From contig HG326665.1 in assembly GCA_000308255.3 (NCBI GenBank), positions 1-60,530 of the forward strand: DNA of 60,530 nucleotides, given 5' to 3'. Positions 27,548 to 36,703 of this stretch are shown one piece after another (the stretch's first letter is position 1; each line of letters begins with the position of its first letter). Origin of the DNA: Anaerococcus pacaensis 9403502. Lineage in GTDB: Bacteria; Bacillota; Clostridia; Tissierellales; Peptoniphilaceae. Below the pieces are notes generated by a model that saw nothing but the letters and a program-made list of their open reading frames with translations, searched no databases and was not told the DNA's origin. A program made the position numbers and the translations under genes.

Positions 27548-27749
27548 ATTTTCTACCGTATCTTCTGTTAAATTTCTCAACATTACCACCACGTTCAGCT
27601 GATCTTTGTTTACCAGAGTAGAATGGATGGCAATTGTTGCACACTTCTACTTTGATCTCTTCTTCTGTAGATCCAACTGTGAATTCATTTCCGCAAGAAA
27701 TGCATGTTACTTTTGCTTGGTGGTATTCTGGATGTAATTCTTTATTCAT
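27546..27749 (-). CDS. rpmE: 50S ribosomal protein bL31
   Basis: 67 residues from MNKELHPEYHQAKVTC; the start at 27749 is chosen for AGAGGTG seven bases upstream and because it matches the family N-terminus. Four cysteines (CISCG and CNNCHPFYSGKQ) form the zinc site of the C+ form, so this is the zinc-bound paralogue. The C-terminus GNVEKFNRRYGRK is typical. It follows rho, the order seen in Bacillus. Confidence 0.97.
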   Translation of the reverse strand: MNKELHPEYHQAKVTCISCGNEFTVGSTEEEIKVEVCNNCHPFYSGKQRSAERGGNVEKFNRRYGRK

Positions 27750-27809
27750 ATAAACACCTCTGTTTCCTTCATTCAATAAGCATTTAAGATTATACCATCT
27801 TATAATATA

Positions 27810-29123
27810 TTAATCAAGGGTAAGTGTTGAATTTATAAGGTCAACAAATTGTTGATTTGATTCAGTTCTTTTCATGAAATCTATAAGCTCTACTATGGAT
27901 TGCGATGTATCCATATCAGACTTTCTGAGCCTATATACAGCTTCTAATTCTTCTTTTGATAGCAATAAATCTTCGCGTCTAGTAGAAGATCTTTCGATAT
28001 TAATAGCTGGGAATATTCTCCTATCAGAAAGTCTCCTATCAAGGTGGACTTCCATATTACCAGTCCCCTTAAATTCTTCAAATATCATATCATCCATACG
28101 GCTACCAGTATCTGTTAGAGCTGTGGCAAGTATTGTTAGTGATCCTCCATCTTCGATATTGCGGGCTGCTCCAAAAAATTGCTTCGGTCCCACTAGAGCC
28201 ATAGGGTCAAGACCCCCAGATAATGTCTTACCACTCATAGGTGTTGTTATATTATAAGCTCTGGCTAGTCTTGTGATTGAATCTAGAAGGATAACTACAT
28301 CTTTCTTATCTTCTACAAATCTTTTTGCACGTTCTAAAACCATTTCTGCGATTTCTATATGATTTTGCGGTGGCATATCAAAGGTAGAGGAGGCTACCTC
28401 TGTTCTCATGTAGTCATTGCCTGGGTCTCTGTATTCATTTACAAACCTAATGAAGTCAGTTACTTCTTCTGGCCTTTCATCTATCAGAAGCACAAAGATT
28501 TTTACATCATCATAATTTTTTTCAATAGCTCGTTCTATATTTTTGATAAGTGTAGTCTTGCCAGCCTTGGGTTGAGATACAATAAGTCCTCTTTGACCTC
28601 GACCTATAGGAGCTATGATATCTATTATCCTAGTTGATATAGTTTCTTTGCCAGTCTCAAGTTTTATTTTTTCATTTGGATAGATTGGAGTTAGGTCTTC
28701 AAAACTAGTTCTATTGAAGGCATCGCCTGGTTTAATCCCATTTACATCTGATACAAATATCAGCGGAGCAAATTTATCTTTGTCGTGCTTTTCTCGGGCA
28801 ATGCCTGTGATATAGTCCCCAGTTTTTAACCTAAACATGCGTATTTGCTTAGGTGGGACATATATATCATCATCTCCCTGCTCGTATAGGTCAGACCTTA
28901 AGAATCCATATCCATCAGGTAAAATTTCAAGTACACCTTCGCAATCAAACTTAGCACCTAGGTCATTCTCTTGTTTTTCCTGTTGGTCTTCTTCCCTCTC
29001 TTTTTGGGCATGTTCTATAAGCTTTATGAGCTCATCTTTTTTATATTTAGTAACTGAAGGGATCTCTAAGTCCTTCGCGATTTCCCTAAGTTCAGCTACA
29101 GTATTCTCTTCGTAATTTGTCAT
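27810..29123 (-). CDS. rho: Transcription termination factor Rho
   Basis: Hexameric RNA-translocating ATPase ending untranslated transcripts. 437 residues. N-terminal SAP-like Rho_N helix (TVAELREIAKDLEIP), an acidic linker around 45-55, the cold-shock RNA-binding domain (GVLEILPDGYGFLRS), Walker A VSQPKAGKTTLIK, Walker B VILLDSITRLARAY, and the R-loop region. Followed by rpmE. Bicyclomycin-contacting residues appear conserved, but this was not checked position by position. Confidence 0.97.
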   Translation of the reverse strand: MTNYEENTVAELREIAKDLEIPSVTKYKKDELIKLIEHAQKEREEDQQEKQENDLGAKFDCEGVLEILPDGYGFLRSDLYEQGDDDIYVPPKQIRMFRLKTGDYITGIAREKHDKDKFAPLIFVSDVNGIKPGDAFNRTSFEDLTPIYPNEKIKLETGKETISTRIIDIIAPIGRGQRGLIVSQPKAGKTTLIKNIERAIEKNYDDVKIFVLLIDERPEEVTDFIRFVNEYRDPGNDYMRTEVASSTFDMPPQNHIEIAEMVLERAKRFVEDKKDVVILLDSITRLARAYNITTPMSGKTLSGGLDPMALVGPKQFFGAARNIEDGGSLTILATALTDTGSRMDDMIFEEFKGTGNMEVHLDRRLSDRRIFPAINIERSSTRREDLLLSKEELEAVYRLRKSDMDTSQSIVELIDFMKRTESNQQFVDLINSTLTLD

Positions 29124-29132
29124 AAAATTCCT

Positions 29133-29165
29133 TAATCAAAATAAAGGACCCAGGGGCCCTTTATC
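29133..29165 (-). terminator. Terminator between fba and rho
   Basis: On the minus strand AAAGGGCCC and GGGTCCTTT form a stem, followed by ATTTTG. Transcription of fba likely ends here and rho has its own start. Confidence 0.75.
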
Positions 29166-29181
29166 TTATCCTAGATAATGC

Positions 29182-30048
29182 TTAGTTATTTGCAGATCCT
29201 TCAGAACCCATCATCGCTATTTTGTCAAAGCATACTTGTTTGATAGCTTCTGTACCAGGTGCTAGAAGTTTTCTAGGGTCAAAGCCCTTGCCTTGTTGGT
29301 CTTTTCCTTCTTCGATGTATTCACGAGTTGCCTTTGCAAATGCTAATTGACATTCTGTATTTACATTGATTTTAGATACACCAAGTTCGATAGCTTTTTT
29401 GATTTGTTCTTCTGGGATACCTGTACCACCGTGTAGTACTATTGGCATTTGAACTGCATCAGAGATTTCTTTTAGTCTATCAAAGTTTAGGCCAGCCCAG
29501 TTTTCTGGATATACACCGTGAATATTACCAATACCAGCTGCTAGGAAGTCTATGCCACAAGCTGCTAATTGCTTACATTCTTCCACATCTGCAAGTTCAC
29601 CTTCACCAATTACACCATCTTCTTCACCACCGATAGAACCAACTTCAGCTTCTACTGAAATGCCTTTAGCATGTGCTAATTCTACGATTTCGCGTGTTTT
29701 TTCAAGGTTTTCTTCTAGTGGGAAATGTGATCCATCAAACATTACTGATGTGTAACCAGCTTCGATACAAGCCTTTGCACCCTCATATGAACCATGGTCT
29801 AGGTGGATAGCTACTGGTACTGTGATGCCAAGTGAATCGTGCATAGTACGAACAAGGTTTGCTACTACCTCAAATCCGCCCATATATTTTGCAGCACCTT
29901 CACTAGATGCTATCATAACTGCTGTTTGTTTTTCTTCACAAGCTTCAAGGATTGCACGTGTCCACTCTAAGTTGTTTGTATTAAAGTGAGCTATTGCATA
30001 TCCATTTTCATAAGCTTTATCTAACATTTCTTTAGCACTAACTATCAT
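29182..30048 (-). CDS. fba: Class II fructose-1,6-bisphosphate aldolase
   Basis: Zinc-dependent aldolase of glycolysis/gluconeogenesis. 288 residues, typical of the short class II-B type. AIAHFNTNNLEWTRAI is the substrate-binding start; VAIHLDHGSYEGAKACIEAGYTSVMFDGS supplies the zinc His and catalytic Asp. AEVGSIGGEEDG and HGGTGIPEEQIKKAIELGVSKINVNTE complete the zinc and phosphate sites. Transcribed alone, with a ribosome binding site (AAGGAG) upstream. Confidence 0.96.
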   Translation of the reverse strand: MIVSAKEMLDKAYENGYAIAHFNTNNLEWTRAILEACEEKQTAVMIASSEGAAKYMGGFEVVANLVRTMHDSLGITVPVAIHLDHGSYEGAKACIEAGYTSVMFDGSHFPLEENLEKTREIVELAHAKGISVEAEVGSIGGEEDGVIGEGELADVEECKQLAACGIDFLAAGIGNIHGVYPENWAGLNFDRLKEISDAVQMPIVLHGGTGIPEEQIKKAIELGVSKINVNTECQLAFAKATREYIEEGKDQQGKGFDPRKLLAPGTEAIKQVCFDKIAMMGSEGSANN

Positions 30049-30095
30049 CTTTATCTCCTTATAATTTTCAAAGTTTCAACTATTACAATCATACC

Positions 30096-31811
30096 CTAAT
30101 TTTGGCTTTTATCTTCATGTACTCTTTCTATTATAGTCTTAATAGCTTCATCCTTGTCAATTTTTGCATTTTCCATTTCACGTCTGGTTGAATATTCAAC
30201 TACGCCATCGGCAGCATCTTTACCCACAGTTATTCTGTAAGGGACACCTATGAGATCGCGGTCATTAAACTTCACTCCAGCACGTTCTTTTCTATCATCT
30301 AGGGCTACATCTATGCCAGACTTTCTTAGTTCTTCATAAATAGCAAGACCTAGTTCATTTTGTTCATCGTTATTGGTATTAACAATAGTAATGATTGCTT
30401 CAAATGGAGCAACACTAGTTGGCCAGATGATACCATTATCATCATAATTTTGCTCTACAACTGCAGATACAGATCTAGATATACCTATACCATAGCTACC
30501 CATGATAAATGGTTGTTGTTTGCCATTTTCATCTAAGAAATATGCTTCTAGTGCTTCTGAGTATTTGGTACCTAGTTGGAAGATATTTCCCACTTCGATA
30601 CCACGAGCTGCCTTTAGCACACCAGATCCATCGTAAGCCATATCGCCTTCTCTTGCTAAAAGTAAGTCTTCTACTATTTCACCCTCAAAATCTCTACCGT
30701 AATTTGCATTAATATAGTGGTGGTCTGTTTTATTGGCACCAACTACTACATTGGTCATTTTTGAAATAGCTTCATCTATTATAATTCTCACATCAGTGAG
30801 GTCTTTTGGTCCAGTAAAACCAGCCTTAGCACCTGAGATTTTCTCTATTGTTTCATCATCCATCATTTCTACCTCGTGTTCTGCTGCTCCGAGATGACCA
30901 AGAAGTTTTGCCATATTTAGTTCCCTATCACCAGGGATGATTACTATTACTGGTTCACCAGCGACCATCAGGTCAACTGCTTTGGCAAATTTATTAGTTG
31001 GAACCCCCAAGAATTTACTAACTTCTTCTATAGTTTTCTTATCAGGTGTTTCTACTAGTTCGATTTCTTTGGCTTCTTCAGCTTCTATTTCAAGTTTAAA
31101 TCTAGCCTTCTCATCTGTAGCGGCATAGTCTGATTCCTCGGTATAGAAAATGACACCTTCGCCAGTTTCAGCTAGGGCTATGAATTCGTGGCTCACTCTA
31201 CCACCCATAGCACCAGTATCCCCTTCAACTATCTTATAATCAAGACCTATTCTATCAAAAGCTTCTACATAAGCATCCCACATGAGCCTATAAGATTCTT
31301 CTAGGCCTTCTGTATCTTTGTCAAAAGAATAGGCATCTTTCATAAGGAAGTCACGGGACCTATTGATACCAAATCTTGGCCTTTTTTCATCTCTAAACTT
31401 ATCAGTGATTTGGTAGAGATTTAGTGGAAGTTGCTTATAACTACTCAGTTCATCCTTGACTAAATCAGTTAGGGCTTCTTCAGCTGTTGGTCCAAGTGCG
31501 TATTCACGTTCATTGCGGTCAGTAAGTTTAAACATTTCTGGTCCAAAGGTATCCCAACGGCCAGACTTATCCCAGATTTCTCGAGCTTGGAGCACTGATG
31601 TTGAAATCTCAATTGCATCATGATGATCCATTGCATCTTTCACTATATCTATGATTTTGTTTTTTACTTTTTGACCGAGTGGCAAGAATGAATATATACC
31701 ACTAGCTTGTTTTCTGATAAATGCTCCACGGATGAGTAGCTTGTGGCTTGCAGTTTCTGCATCCACTGGATCTTCTCTAAGAGTTGGCATGTAATATTTT
31801 GATAGTTTCAT
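30096..31811 (-). CDS. proS: Prolyl-tRNA synthetase, bacterial (ProS type 1)
   Basis: Class II aminoacyl-tRNA synthetase. 571 residues with the INS editing insertion (about 225-405) between motifs 2 and 3, so the bacterial type able to clear Ala-tRNA-Pro. Motif 1 is around GIYSFLPLGQKV, motif 2 around FRDEKRPRFGINRSRDFLMKD, motif 3 around GSYGIGISRSVSAVVEQ. The C-terminal anticodon-binding domain starts near 465. It begins two bases after tex. No T-box leader precedes it. Confidence 0.96.
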   Translation of the reverse strand: MKLSKYYMPTLREDPVDAETASHKLLIRGAFIRKQASGIYSFLPLGQKVKNKIIDIVKDAMDHHDAIEISTSVLQAREIWDKSGRWDTFGPEMFKLTDRNEREYALGPTAEEALTDLVKDELSSYKQLPLNLYQITDKFRDEKRPRFGINRSRDFLMKDAYSFDKDTEGLEESYRLMWDAYVEAFDRIGLDYKIVEGDTGAMGGRVSHEFIALAETGEGVIFYTEESDYAATDEKARFKLEIEAEEAKEIELVETPDKKTIEEVSKFLGVPTNKFAKAVDLMVAGEPVIVIIPGDRELNMAKLLGHLGAAEHEVEMMDDETIEKISGAKAGFTGPKDLTDVRIIIDEAISKMTNVVVGANKTDHHYINANYGRDFEGEIVEDLLLAREGDMAYDGSGVLKAARGIEVGNIFQLGTKYSEALEAYFLDENGKQQPFIMGSYGIGISRSVSAVVEQNYDDNGIIWPTSVAPFEAIITIVNTNNDEQNELGLAIYEELRKSGIDVALDDRKERAGVKFNDRDLIGVPYRITVGKDAADGVVEYSTRREMENAKIDKDEAIKTIIERVHEDKSQN

Positions 31812-31813
31812 AA

Positions 31814-33910
31814 TTAACCTTTCTGATCGATGTCCTTCATGGACAGACCTATTCTATTTTTTGTCTTATCTATTTCTATAACCCTAACTTTTACAATATC
31901 TGAATTGGTAAGAACTTCGTTAGGATTTTTGATAAATTTATTGCTCATGTTTGATATATGGACTAGGCCATCTGTGCCTACACCTATATCGACAAAGGCA
32001 CCAAAGTCAGTGATATTTCGTACTTTACCAGTCAACTCATCACCAATATTTAAATCATCTATAGTCATGATTTCTGATTTGGTGAGAATTTCAGGATTAT
32101 CATCCCTAGGGTCACGACCTGGTTTTTTAAGCTCCGCTATGATATCTTCGAGAGTTGGGATTCCTACTTCAAGCTCATTTGACACTGCCTCTAAGTCTAT
32201 TTCATCTAAATCATAGGTTGTAAGAGCTTTAGCTACCTTGTAGGATTCTGGGTGGACTGCGGTATTATCTAAGAGCTCAGGTGAATCTGGAAATCTTAAG
32301 AATCCTGCAGCCAGCTTATAAGTCTTATCTCCTAGTCCCTTCACATTTTTTAGGTCCTTGCGGTAAACTAGATTGCCATCTTTAAATTCATCTTCGATTC
32401 GTTTGGCTAAAGTGAGATTTAGGCCTGATACGTAACTTAAGAGCTTATATGAAGCATTGTTTATAGTAACACCTACTTCATTTACAGCATCTTCTACTAC
32501 CTTAGATAGCTCATCATCAAGCTTTTTCTCATTTAAATCATGTTGGTATTGGCCTACACCTATGTGTTTGGGCTCAATTTTAACAAGCTCAGCCATAGGG
32601 TCTTGGAGGCGGCGGGCCATAGATATCGCACCTCTTATAGTAACATCAAGATCTGGGAATTCTTCCTCACCTAAGGCCGATGCACTATACACTGATGCTC
32701 CAGCTTCATTTACCACTGCATAAGCCACATCTTTATCAATCGTTTCAAGTAGATTATTTACAAATACTTCAGTCTCACGACTAGCCGTAGCATTTCCTAG
32801 GGCAATTAAACTTACATTATATTTATCAATCAGATCTGATAAGATAGCTATTGATTCTCTTTCCTTATTATGAGGTACAACCGGGTATATCACTGCCTTG
32901 TCTAAGTACTTACCATTTTGGTCAACCACGGCTACCTTACAACCAGTCCTATAGCCTGGATCAAGGCCCATGACAGCCTTGCCCTTGATAGGTCTTTGTA
33001 AGAGATATGGTCTTAGGTTATTTGAAAATACCTTAATAGATTCATCTTCTGCTATATCTGTGAGATAATTTCTTAGCTCGGTGCTAATTGATGGAAGCAT
33101 CAGCCTCTTGTAGGCATCAGCAACCGCTGTATCTAGGAGTTCTTTTTGATAAGCATTGGACACTTCATATATGTCTGCTATGAGCTTTTTATTATACTCA
33201 TCAGAGAATTCTAATTTAACTGCTAGCGCACCATCATTCTCACCACGATTTATAGCAAGTGTTTGATAGGCCTTGATGTCTCTGACCCTTTTATTGAAAT
33301 CATAATAGGTTTCATAGGTCTTATCTGGGTCTTCCTTTTCATTTGCAATTATCCTCGCCCTCATCATACCATCTCTTCTTAGTATATTTCTAGCATCGAT
33401 ATTATTGGCTATATCTTCTGCTAATATATCTAGTGATTTTTCGATAGCTTCTTCTGGGCTTGGTACTTCTTCACTTATAAAATCTTTTGCAAAAGTGAGA
33501 GCATCATCAGGAGAACTCGATTTTTCCATAAGATATTTATAAAGTGGCTCAAGTCCTAGCTCACGTGCCTTGTCTGCACGAGTTTTTCTGGTTTTTTTAT
33601 AAGGTAAATATAGGTCTTCAAGCAAAGTGAGTGAAGTAGTTTCAAGGATTTGCTCACGAAGTTCATCAGTCATCTTATCCTGTGACTCTATGGATGATAT
33701 AATCTCCTCTTGTCTTTTTTCTACATTTCGAAGCTTATTTAAGTTCTTTTCTATCTCCCTTACTTCGACATCACTTAGGTTGCCAGTTTTTTCTTTCCTA
33801 TACCTTGCTATGAAGGCCACTGTCGACCCCTCATCTAGTAAAGAAACTACATTTTCTATATTTTTTTCATCTATATTTAATTGTTGTGCTAAAATTCCAT
33901 TAATATCCAT
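31814..33910 (-). CDS. tex: Tex family RNA-binding protein
   Basis: A 698-residue homologue of Tex/Spt6, a transcription-associated nucleic-acid-binding protein. It shows the N-terminal helical domain (FIARYRKEKTGNLSD), the YqgF-like RNase H fold domain (GLDPGYRTGCKVAVVD), helix-hairpin-helix domains (VSGLNLTLAKRI, VKGLGDKTYKLAAGFLR) and a C-terminal S1 domain (GDELTGKVRNITDFGAFVDIGVGTDGLVHIS). Operon with proS downstream and the TraX-like gene upstream. Confidence 0.95.
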   Translation of the reverse strand: MDINGILAQQLNIDEKNIENVVSLLDEGSTVAFIARYRKEKTGNLSDVEVREIEKNLNKLRNVEKRQEEIISSIESQDKMTDELREQILETTSLTLLEDLYLPYKKTRKTRADKARELGLEPLYKYLMEKSSSPDDALTFAKDFISEEVPSPEEAIEKSLDILAEDIANNIDARNILRRDGMMRARIIANEKEDPDKTYETYYDFNKRVRDIKAYQTLAINRGENDGALAVKLEFSDEYNKKLIADIYEVSNAYQKELLDTAVADAYKRLMLPSISTELRNYLTDIAEDESIKVFSNNLRPYLLQRPIKGKAVMGLDPGYRTGCKVAVVDQNGKYLDKAVIYPVVPHNKERESIAILSDLIDKYNVSLIALGNATASRETEVFVNNLLETIDKDVAYAVVNEAGASVYSASALGEEEFPDLDVTIRGAISMARRLQDPMAELVKIEPKHIGVGQYQHDLNEKKLDDELSKVVEDAVNEVGVTINNASYKLLSYVSGLNLTLAKRIEDEFKDGNLVYRKDLKNVKGLGDKTYKLAAGFLRFPDSPELLDNTAVHPESYKVAKALTTYDLDEIDLEAVSNELEVGIPTLEDIIAELKKPGRDPRDDNPEILTKSEIMTIDDLNIGDELTGKVRNITDFGAFVDIGVGTDGLVHISNMSNKFIKNPNEVLTNSDIVKVRVIEIDKTKNRIGLSMKDIDQKG

Positions 33911-33917
33911 AAATTTC

Positions 33918-34715
33918 CTACATCAAACTATTCATCTGTACCATCATCAATCCGTATATCAAGAGTAAGTGTGCTGGATAGAATATATAAAATGCCCACT
34001 TGTTTTGTTTGCCTCTTTGGGCATTGTAAAGCATGATTAGTGGAATCGATAAATAAACAAATCCATAAGTCATACCTGTAAAGCCACCCGGCATATAAAA
34101 TTCAAAATAAAATGCTATTATCATTGCAATAGCTGTTGCTATTTTATTATTCTTACAAAGGTATATAGCGATGATAGCAAATACACCCTTAGCACCATAG
34201 TCGGTCATCAATATATCTGCCAGCGCACACCCTAAAAAGGCCACTATAGCCATTATGATGATCTTTAGTATCATATTTTGTTCGCTTTTCCAAATAAGGT
34301 CCATTACATAAATAGTAATGGCTCCTATGAGGAGAGTAAATATTACATTTTGGTAATATAAATTAAAGGTTTCTCCTGCAAAGGCTAGATTAAACGGGAC
34401 CTCAGAAACAAGGGCAAATAAGAGCATCCTTGCAAAATACTTTTTGATATCTTTAGTAAAAACTACTGCCTGTACTGTAAAAAAGCAGTAAATAGGCATA
34501 GCAATTCTACCTATTAGCGTAAAAGTACCTGCTATCTCATAGAATTTTTCCCCAAACATATACAAATATCCGGTTTGTGATATATGTGATAAGAGCATGG
34601 CAAGCATCGCTATATATTTTAGGTGAGCAGTAGTTAGATACGGCCTTTCGCGATACCAAGTCTTTAAAAACTCATCCCTATCCTTGTAGGCTAAAATTTT
34701 TTGTAATTGATCCAT
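33918..34715 (-). CDS. TraX family membrane protein
   Basis: 265 residues with about eight hydrophobic helices. The N-terminal LTTAHLKYIAMLAMLLSHI resembles the start of TraX, named for F-pilin N-acetylation; the His in this helix is conserved among the acyltransferase-like members. In Firmicutes such genes are chromosomal and not tied to conjugation, so a role as a membrane acyltransferase is inferred only. Directly follows the unknown membrane protein gene by eight bases. Confidence 0.8.
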   Translation of the reverse strand: MDQLQKILAYKDRDEFLKTWYRERPYLTTAHLKYIAMLAMLLSHISQTGYLYMFGEKFYEIAGTFTLIGRIAMPIYCFFTVQAVVFTKDIKKYFARMLLFALVSEVPFNLAFAGETFNLYYQNVIFTLLIGAITIYVMDLIWKSEQNMILKIIIMAIVAFLGCALADILMTDYGAKGVFAIIAIYLCKNNKIATAIAMIIAFYFEFYMPGGFTGMTYGFVYLSIPLIMLYNAQRGKQNKWAFYIFYPAHLLLIYGLMMVQMNSLM

Positions 34716-34723
34716 AGTCTCTC

Positions 34724-35947
34724 CTAATTACCAGTGATAAAATTGATTTTATATTTAGGAAAATTCATACTTATAGTTTTACCACTAGCATTTGCATAAT
34801 CTTTCTCATCTATATCATAAATATTAGACGGGTCATAAAAGATTATTTTGCTATTTGGCCTCACCTCTGGTGCTATAACTAATTCGAATTTATATTTATC
34901 TTTGTTTTTTGAATAAACTAGTAGAATATCGATAAATCTACCATAATCATATTCGTTTACAGTTTCAAACTCTAGGTCAATTTTATATTCTTCATTTTCA
35001 TGAATATTTAACTGCGGCCTAGTGCTTGTAAAGCTTATTTTTTCTGTAGTTATAAGATTGGTAATTGACATTGTCGTTATATTTGAATTTATTACATCAT
35101 CAGCTGCTACAATTTTTAATAGTTCAGTATTTGACAATTTATGCGGTAAATCACTATTCTGTTGACTAACTTTAATTGGATCATCTTTAACAATCCTTGG
35201 CACTTGAGCATTGCTTTTGGGTGTTGTTTTCTTAACCGCGACATGCTGGGTTTCCGTCTTTTCAATGTCAGCTTTATTTATTAATTCAGTCGGCTCATTA
35301 TAAACTGGCTCATCAAAGGATTTTCTGATTCTCCTACCTTGGTTTTTCGAATTTGACTTAGACTTATTGGTATCTTCATTTAAGAAATTCTTTATCTCGT
35401 CAAAGTCCATCCTGTCAGCTAGTATAATGCTTTCCTTGGTACGTAAGAATTTATAGGTAGAATAAATAGTCTTTATCATCATAAATAAGAAACTTAGTGA
35501 AGTTAATATGCCTACTATATTTTTTGGCAACATTTGATTAACATCTATGATATTTACTATTAGCATCAATAAAAAAGGCATTAGCCCAGTAAATTTCATA
35601 AATTGCCTAAACTTAGAATCTGGCCTTGCTTCTTTGGCGATAGGAGTATTGTTTATTCTTATAATCATCTTTAGTACTTTTAAGAAAAACAATATAAATC
35701 CAATTATGTATAGGACAGTTACAGCATTATACAGCTCTGGATAGGTCAAATATAGGTCAAAAGGCATTGATTTTATCGTATAATCAATAAGAAATGCCAG
35801 TGCCAACACAAACAAACCCGTTTTTCTAAAGGTCCTTGATACTATGAAAATAATAAGATTTATTAGCAACAAGGTAAGTGGGATAAATGATATTCTATTG
35901 TCATTAATTAATACTTGTAATTGTCTAATAATAAATGAATAGTCCAT
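34724..35947 (-). CDS. Uncharacterised membrane protein with large cytoplasmic tail
   Basis: 407 residues. Five or so transmembrane helices fill residues ~15-170 (e.g. FIPLTLLLINLIIFIV, LYIIGFILFFLKVLKMII, FLLMLIVNIIDV). A charged linker with Lys/Arg, Asn and Ser follows (about 185-275), then a compact C-terminal domain (~275-407) that ends NFPKYKINFITGN and looks beta-rich. I recognise no family. Eight bases from the TraX-like gene, so a shared surface or envelope function is possible. Confidence 0.7.
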   Translation of the reverse strand: MDYSFIIRQLQVLINDNRISFIPLTLLLINLIIFIVSRTFRKTGLFVLALAFLIDYTIKSMPFDLYLTYPELYNAVTVLYIIGFILFFLKVLKMIIRINNTPIAKEARPDSKFRQFMKFTGLMPFLLMLIVNIIDVNQMLPKNIVGILTSLSFLFMMIKTIYSTYKFLRTKESIILADRMDFDEIKNFLNEDTNKSKSNSKNQGRRIRKSFDEPVYNEPTELINKADIEKTETQHVAVKKTTPKSNAQVPRIVKDDPIKVSQQNSDLPHKLSNTELLKIVAADDVINSNITTMSITNLITTEKISFTSTRPQLNIHENEEYKIDLEFETVNEYDYGRFIDILLVYSKNKDKYKFELVIAPEVRPNSKIIFYDPSNIYDIDEKDYANASGKTISMNFPKYKINFITGN

Positions 35948-36030
35948 AATTGCTCCTAATTAATTATATCATAAGATTTTTAAATGACTAACTAGAAAGG
36001 TTTGTATTTTTTTAGTATAATTTGATATAT

Positions 36031-36106
36031 GCTATAGTAGCTCAACTGGCAGAGCAACGGTATCGTAAACCGTAGGTTGCAGGTTCGATTCCTGTCTGTA
36101 GCTCCA
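36031..36106 (+). tRNA. tRNA-Thr (anticodon CGU)
   Basis: Cloverleaf: acceptor GCTATAG with CTGTAGC, D-arm GCTC/GAGC, anticodon stem ACGGT/ACCGT with loop ATCGTAA giving anticodon CGT, T-arm GCAGG TTCGATT CCTGT. The 3' CCA is encoded. A TATAAT lies about ten bases upstream. The 174-bp palindromic element begins six bases after the CCA. Confidence 0.96.
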
Positions 36107-36111
36107 TTTAA

Positions 36112-36285
36112 GGGGTTGTTGCAAAAAGATAAATTGTTCTGTTATCATTCGATCACCCTCCCAGATAGTGTCTCAGATCGCCGACGGGCTAAAAGCCTTC
36201 ATGAGCCGGCGGGCTTAATTTCAAACTTTCTGTTAGTGCACTCTAATGATGGAACAATAATTATCTATTGATTTGCAACAGCCCC
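36112..36285. mobile_element. 174-bp MITE-like palindromic element
   Basis: The ends are GGGGTTGTTGCAAA and TTTGCAACAGCCCC, 13 of 14 inverted. Further in, AGATAAATTGTTC pairs imperfectly with GGAACAATAATTATCT. The centre is GC-rich, with GCCGACGGGCT and GCCGGCGGGCT as near-direct repeats. There is no credible coding frame. Flanks ATTTAA and ATTTTA could be an imperfect target duplication. The ends resemble terminal repeats of IS6- or IS1182-type elements (CTGTTGCAAA), but the parent element is not in the window. Confidence 0.6.
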
Positions 36286-36302
36286 ATTTTACTTTATTTA
36301 TA

Positions 36303-36337
36303 CAAAAAAAAGCTAGCCATTACTGGTCTAGCTTTTT
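36303..36337 (-). terminator. Terminator of the ferredoxin gene
   Basis: AAAAAGCTAG and CTAGCTTTTT with inner CC/GG form a strong hairpin; on the minus strand it is followed by a run of T. Confidence 0.88.
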
Positions 36338-36370
36338 AATAATATGTCTAAGTTAAATATGTAATTTAAT

Positions 36371-36571
<201 letters not shown>

Positions 36572-36575
36572 TTAA

Positions 36576-36604
36576 AGTATACTATATTATTTTTTTCATG
36601 TCAA
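36576..36604 (-). promoter_or_regulatory. Strong promoter of the ferredoxin gene
   Basis: Minus-strand TTGACA (36599-36604), 17 bases, TATACT (36576-36581), about 30 bases before the ATG. Confidence 0.8.
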
Positions 36605-36659
36605 CACACGATTAAATATTTATACCATAAAACTAAATATAATGATTTAATATACATAC

Positions 36660-36674
36660 TGATAATCACTATCA
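36660..36674. promoter_or_regulatory. Fur-type box upstream of the ferredoxin gene
   Basis: TGATAATCACTATCA matches the Firmicute Fur-family 7-1-7 motif (TGATAAT-n-ATTATCA) at 14 of 15 positions. It lies about 55 bp upstream of the ferredoxin -35 and just past the ricT end. The distance is larger than usual for simple repression, so function is uncertain. Confidence 0.5.
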
Positions 36675-36703
36675 TTTATGTTAATAAACATATATTAAAT
36701 AAG

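Noticed and set aside
33918..34715. TraX as evidence of a conjugative element
   Set aside because: Flanking genes (tex, proS) are housekeeping and no transfer genes are near; TraX-like proteins are common on Firmicute chromosomes.
30096..36106. T-box leader for proS or for the tRNA-Thr region
   Set aside because: No AGGGTGGnACCGCG-type T-box sequence is present; proS follows tex by two bases.
36077..36271. 64-codon frame covering the tRNA-Thr(CGU) end and the palindromic element
   Set aside because: It starts inside the tRNA and runs through inverted repeats; no ribosome binding site.
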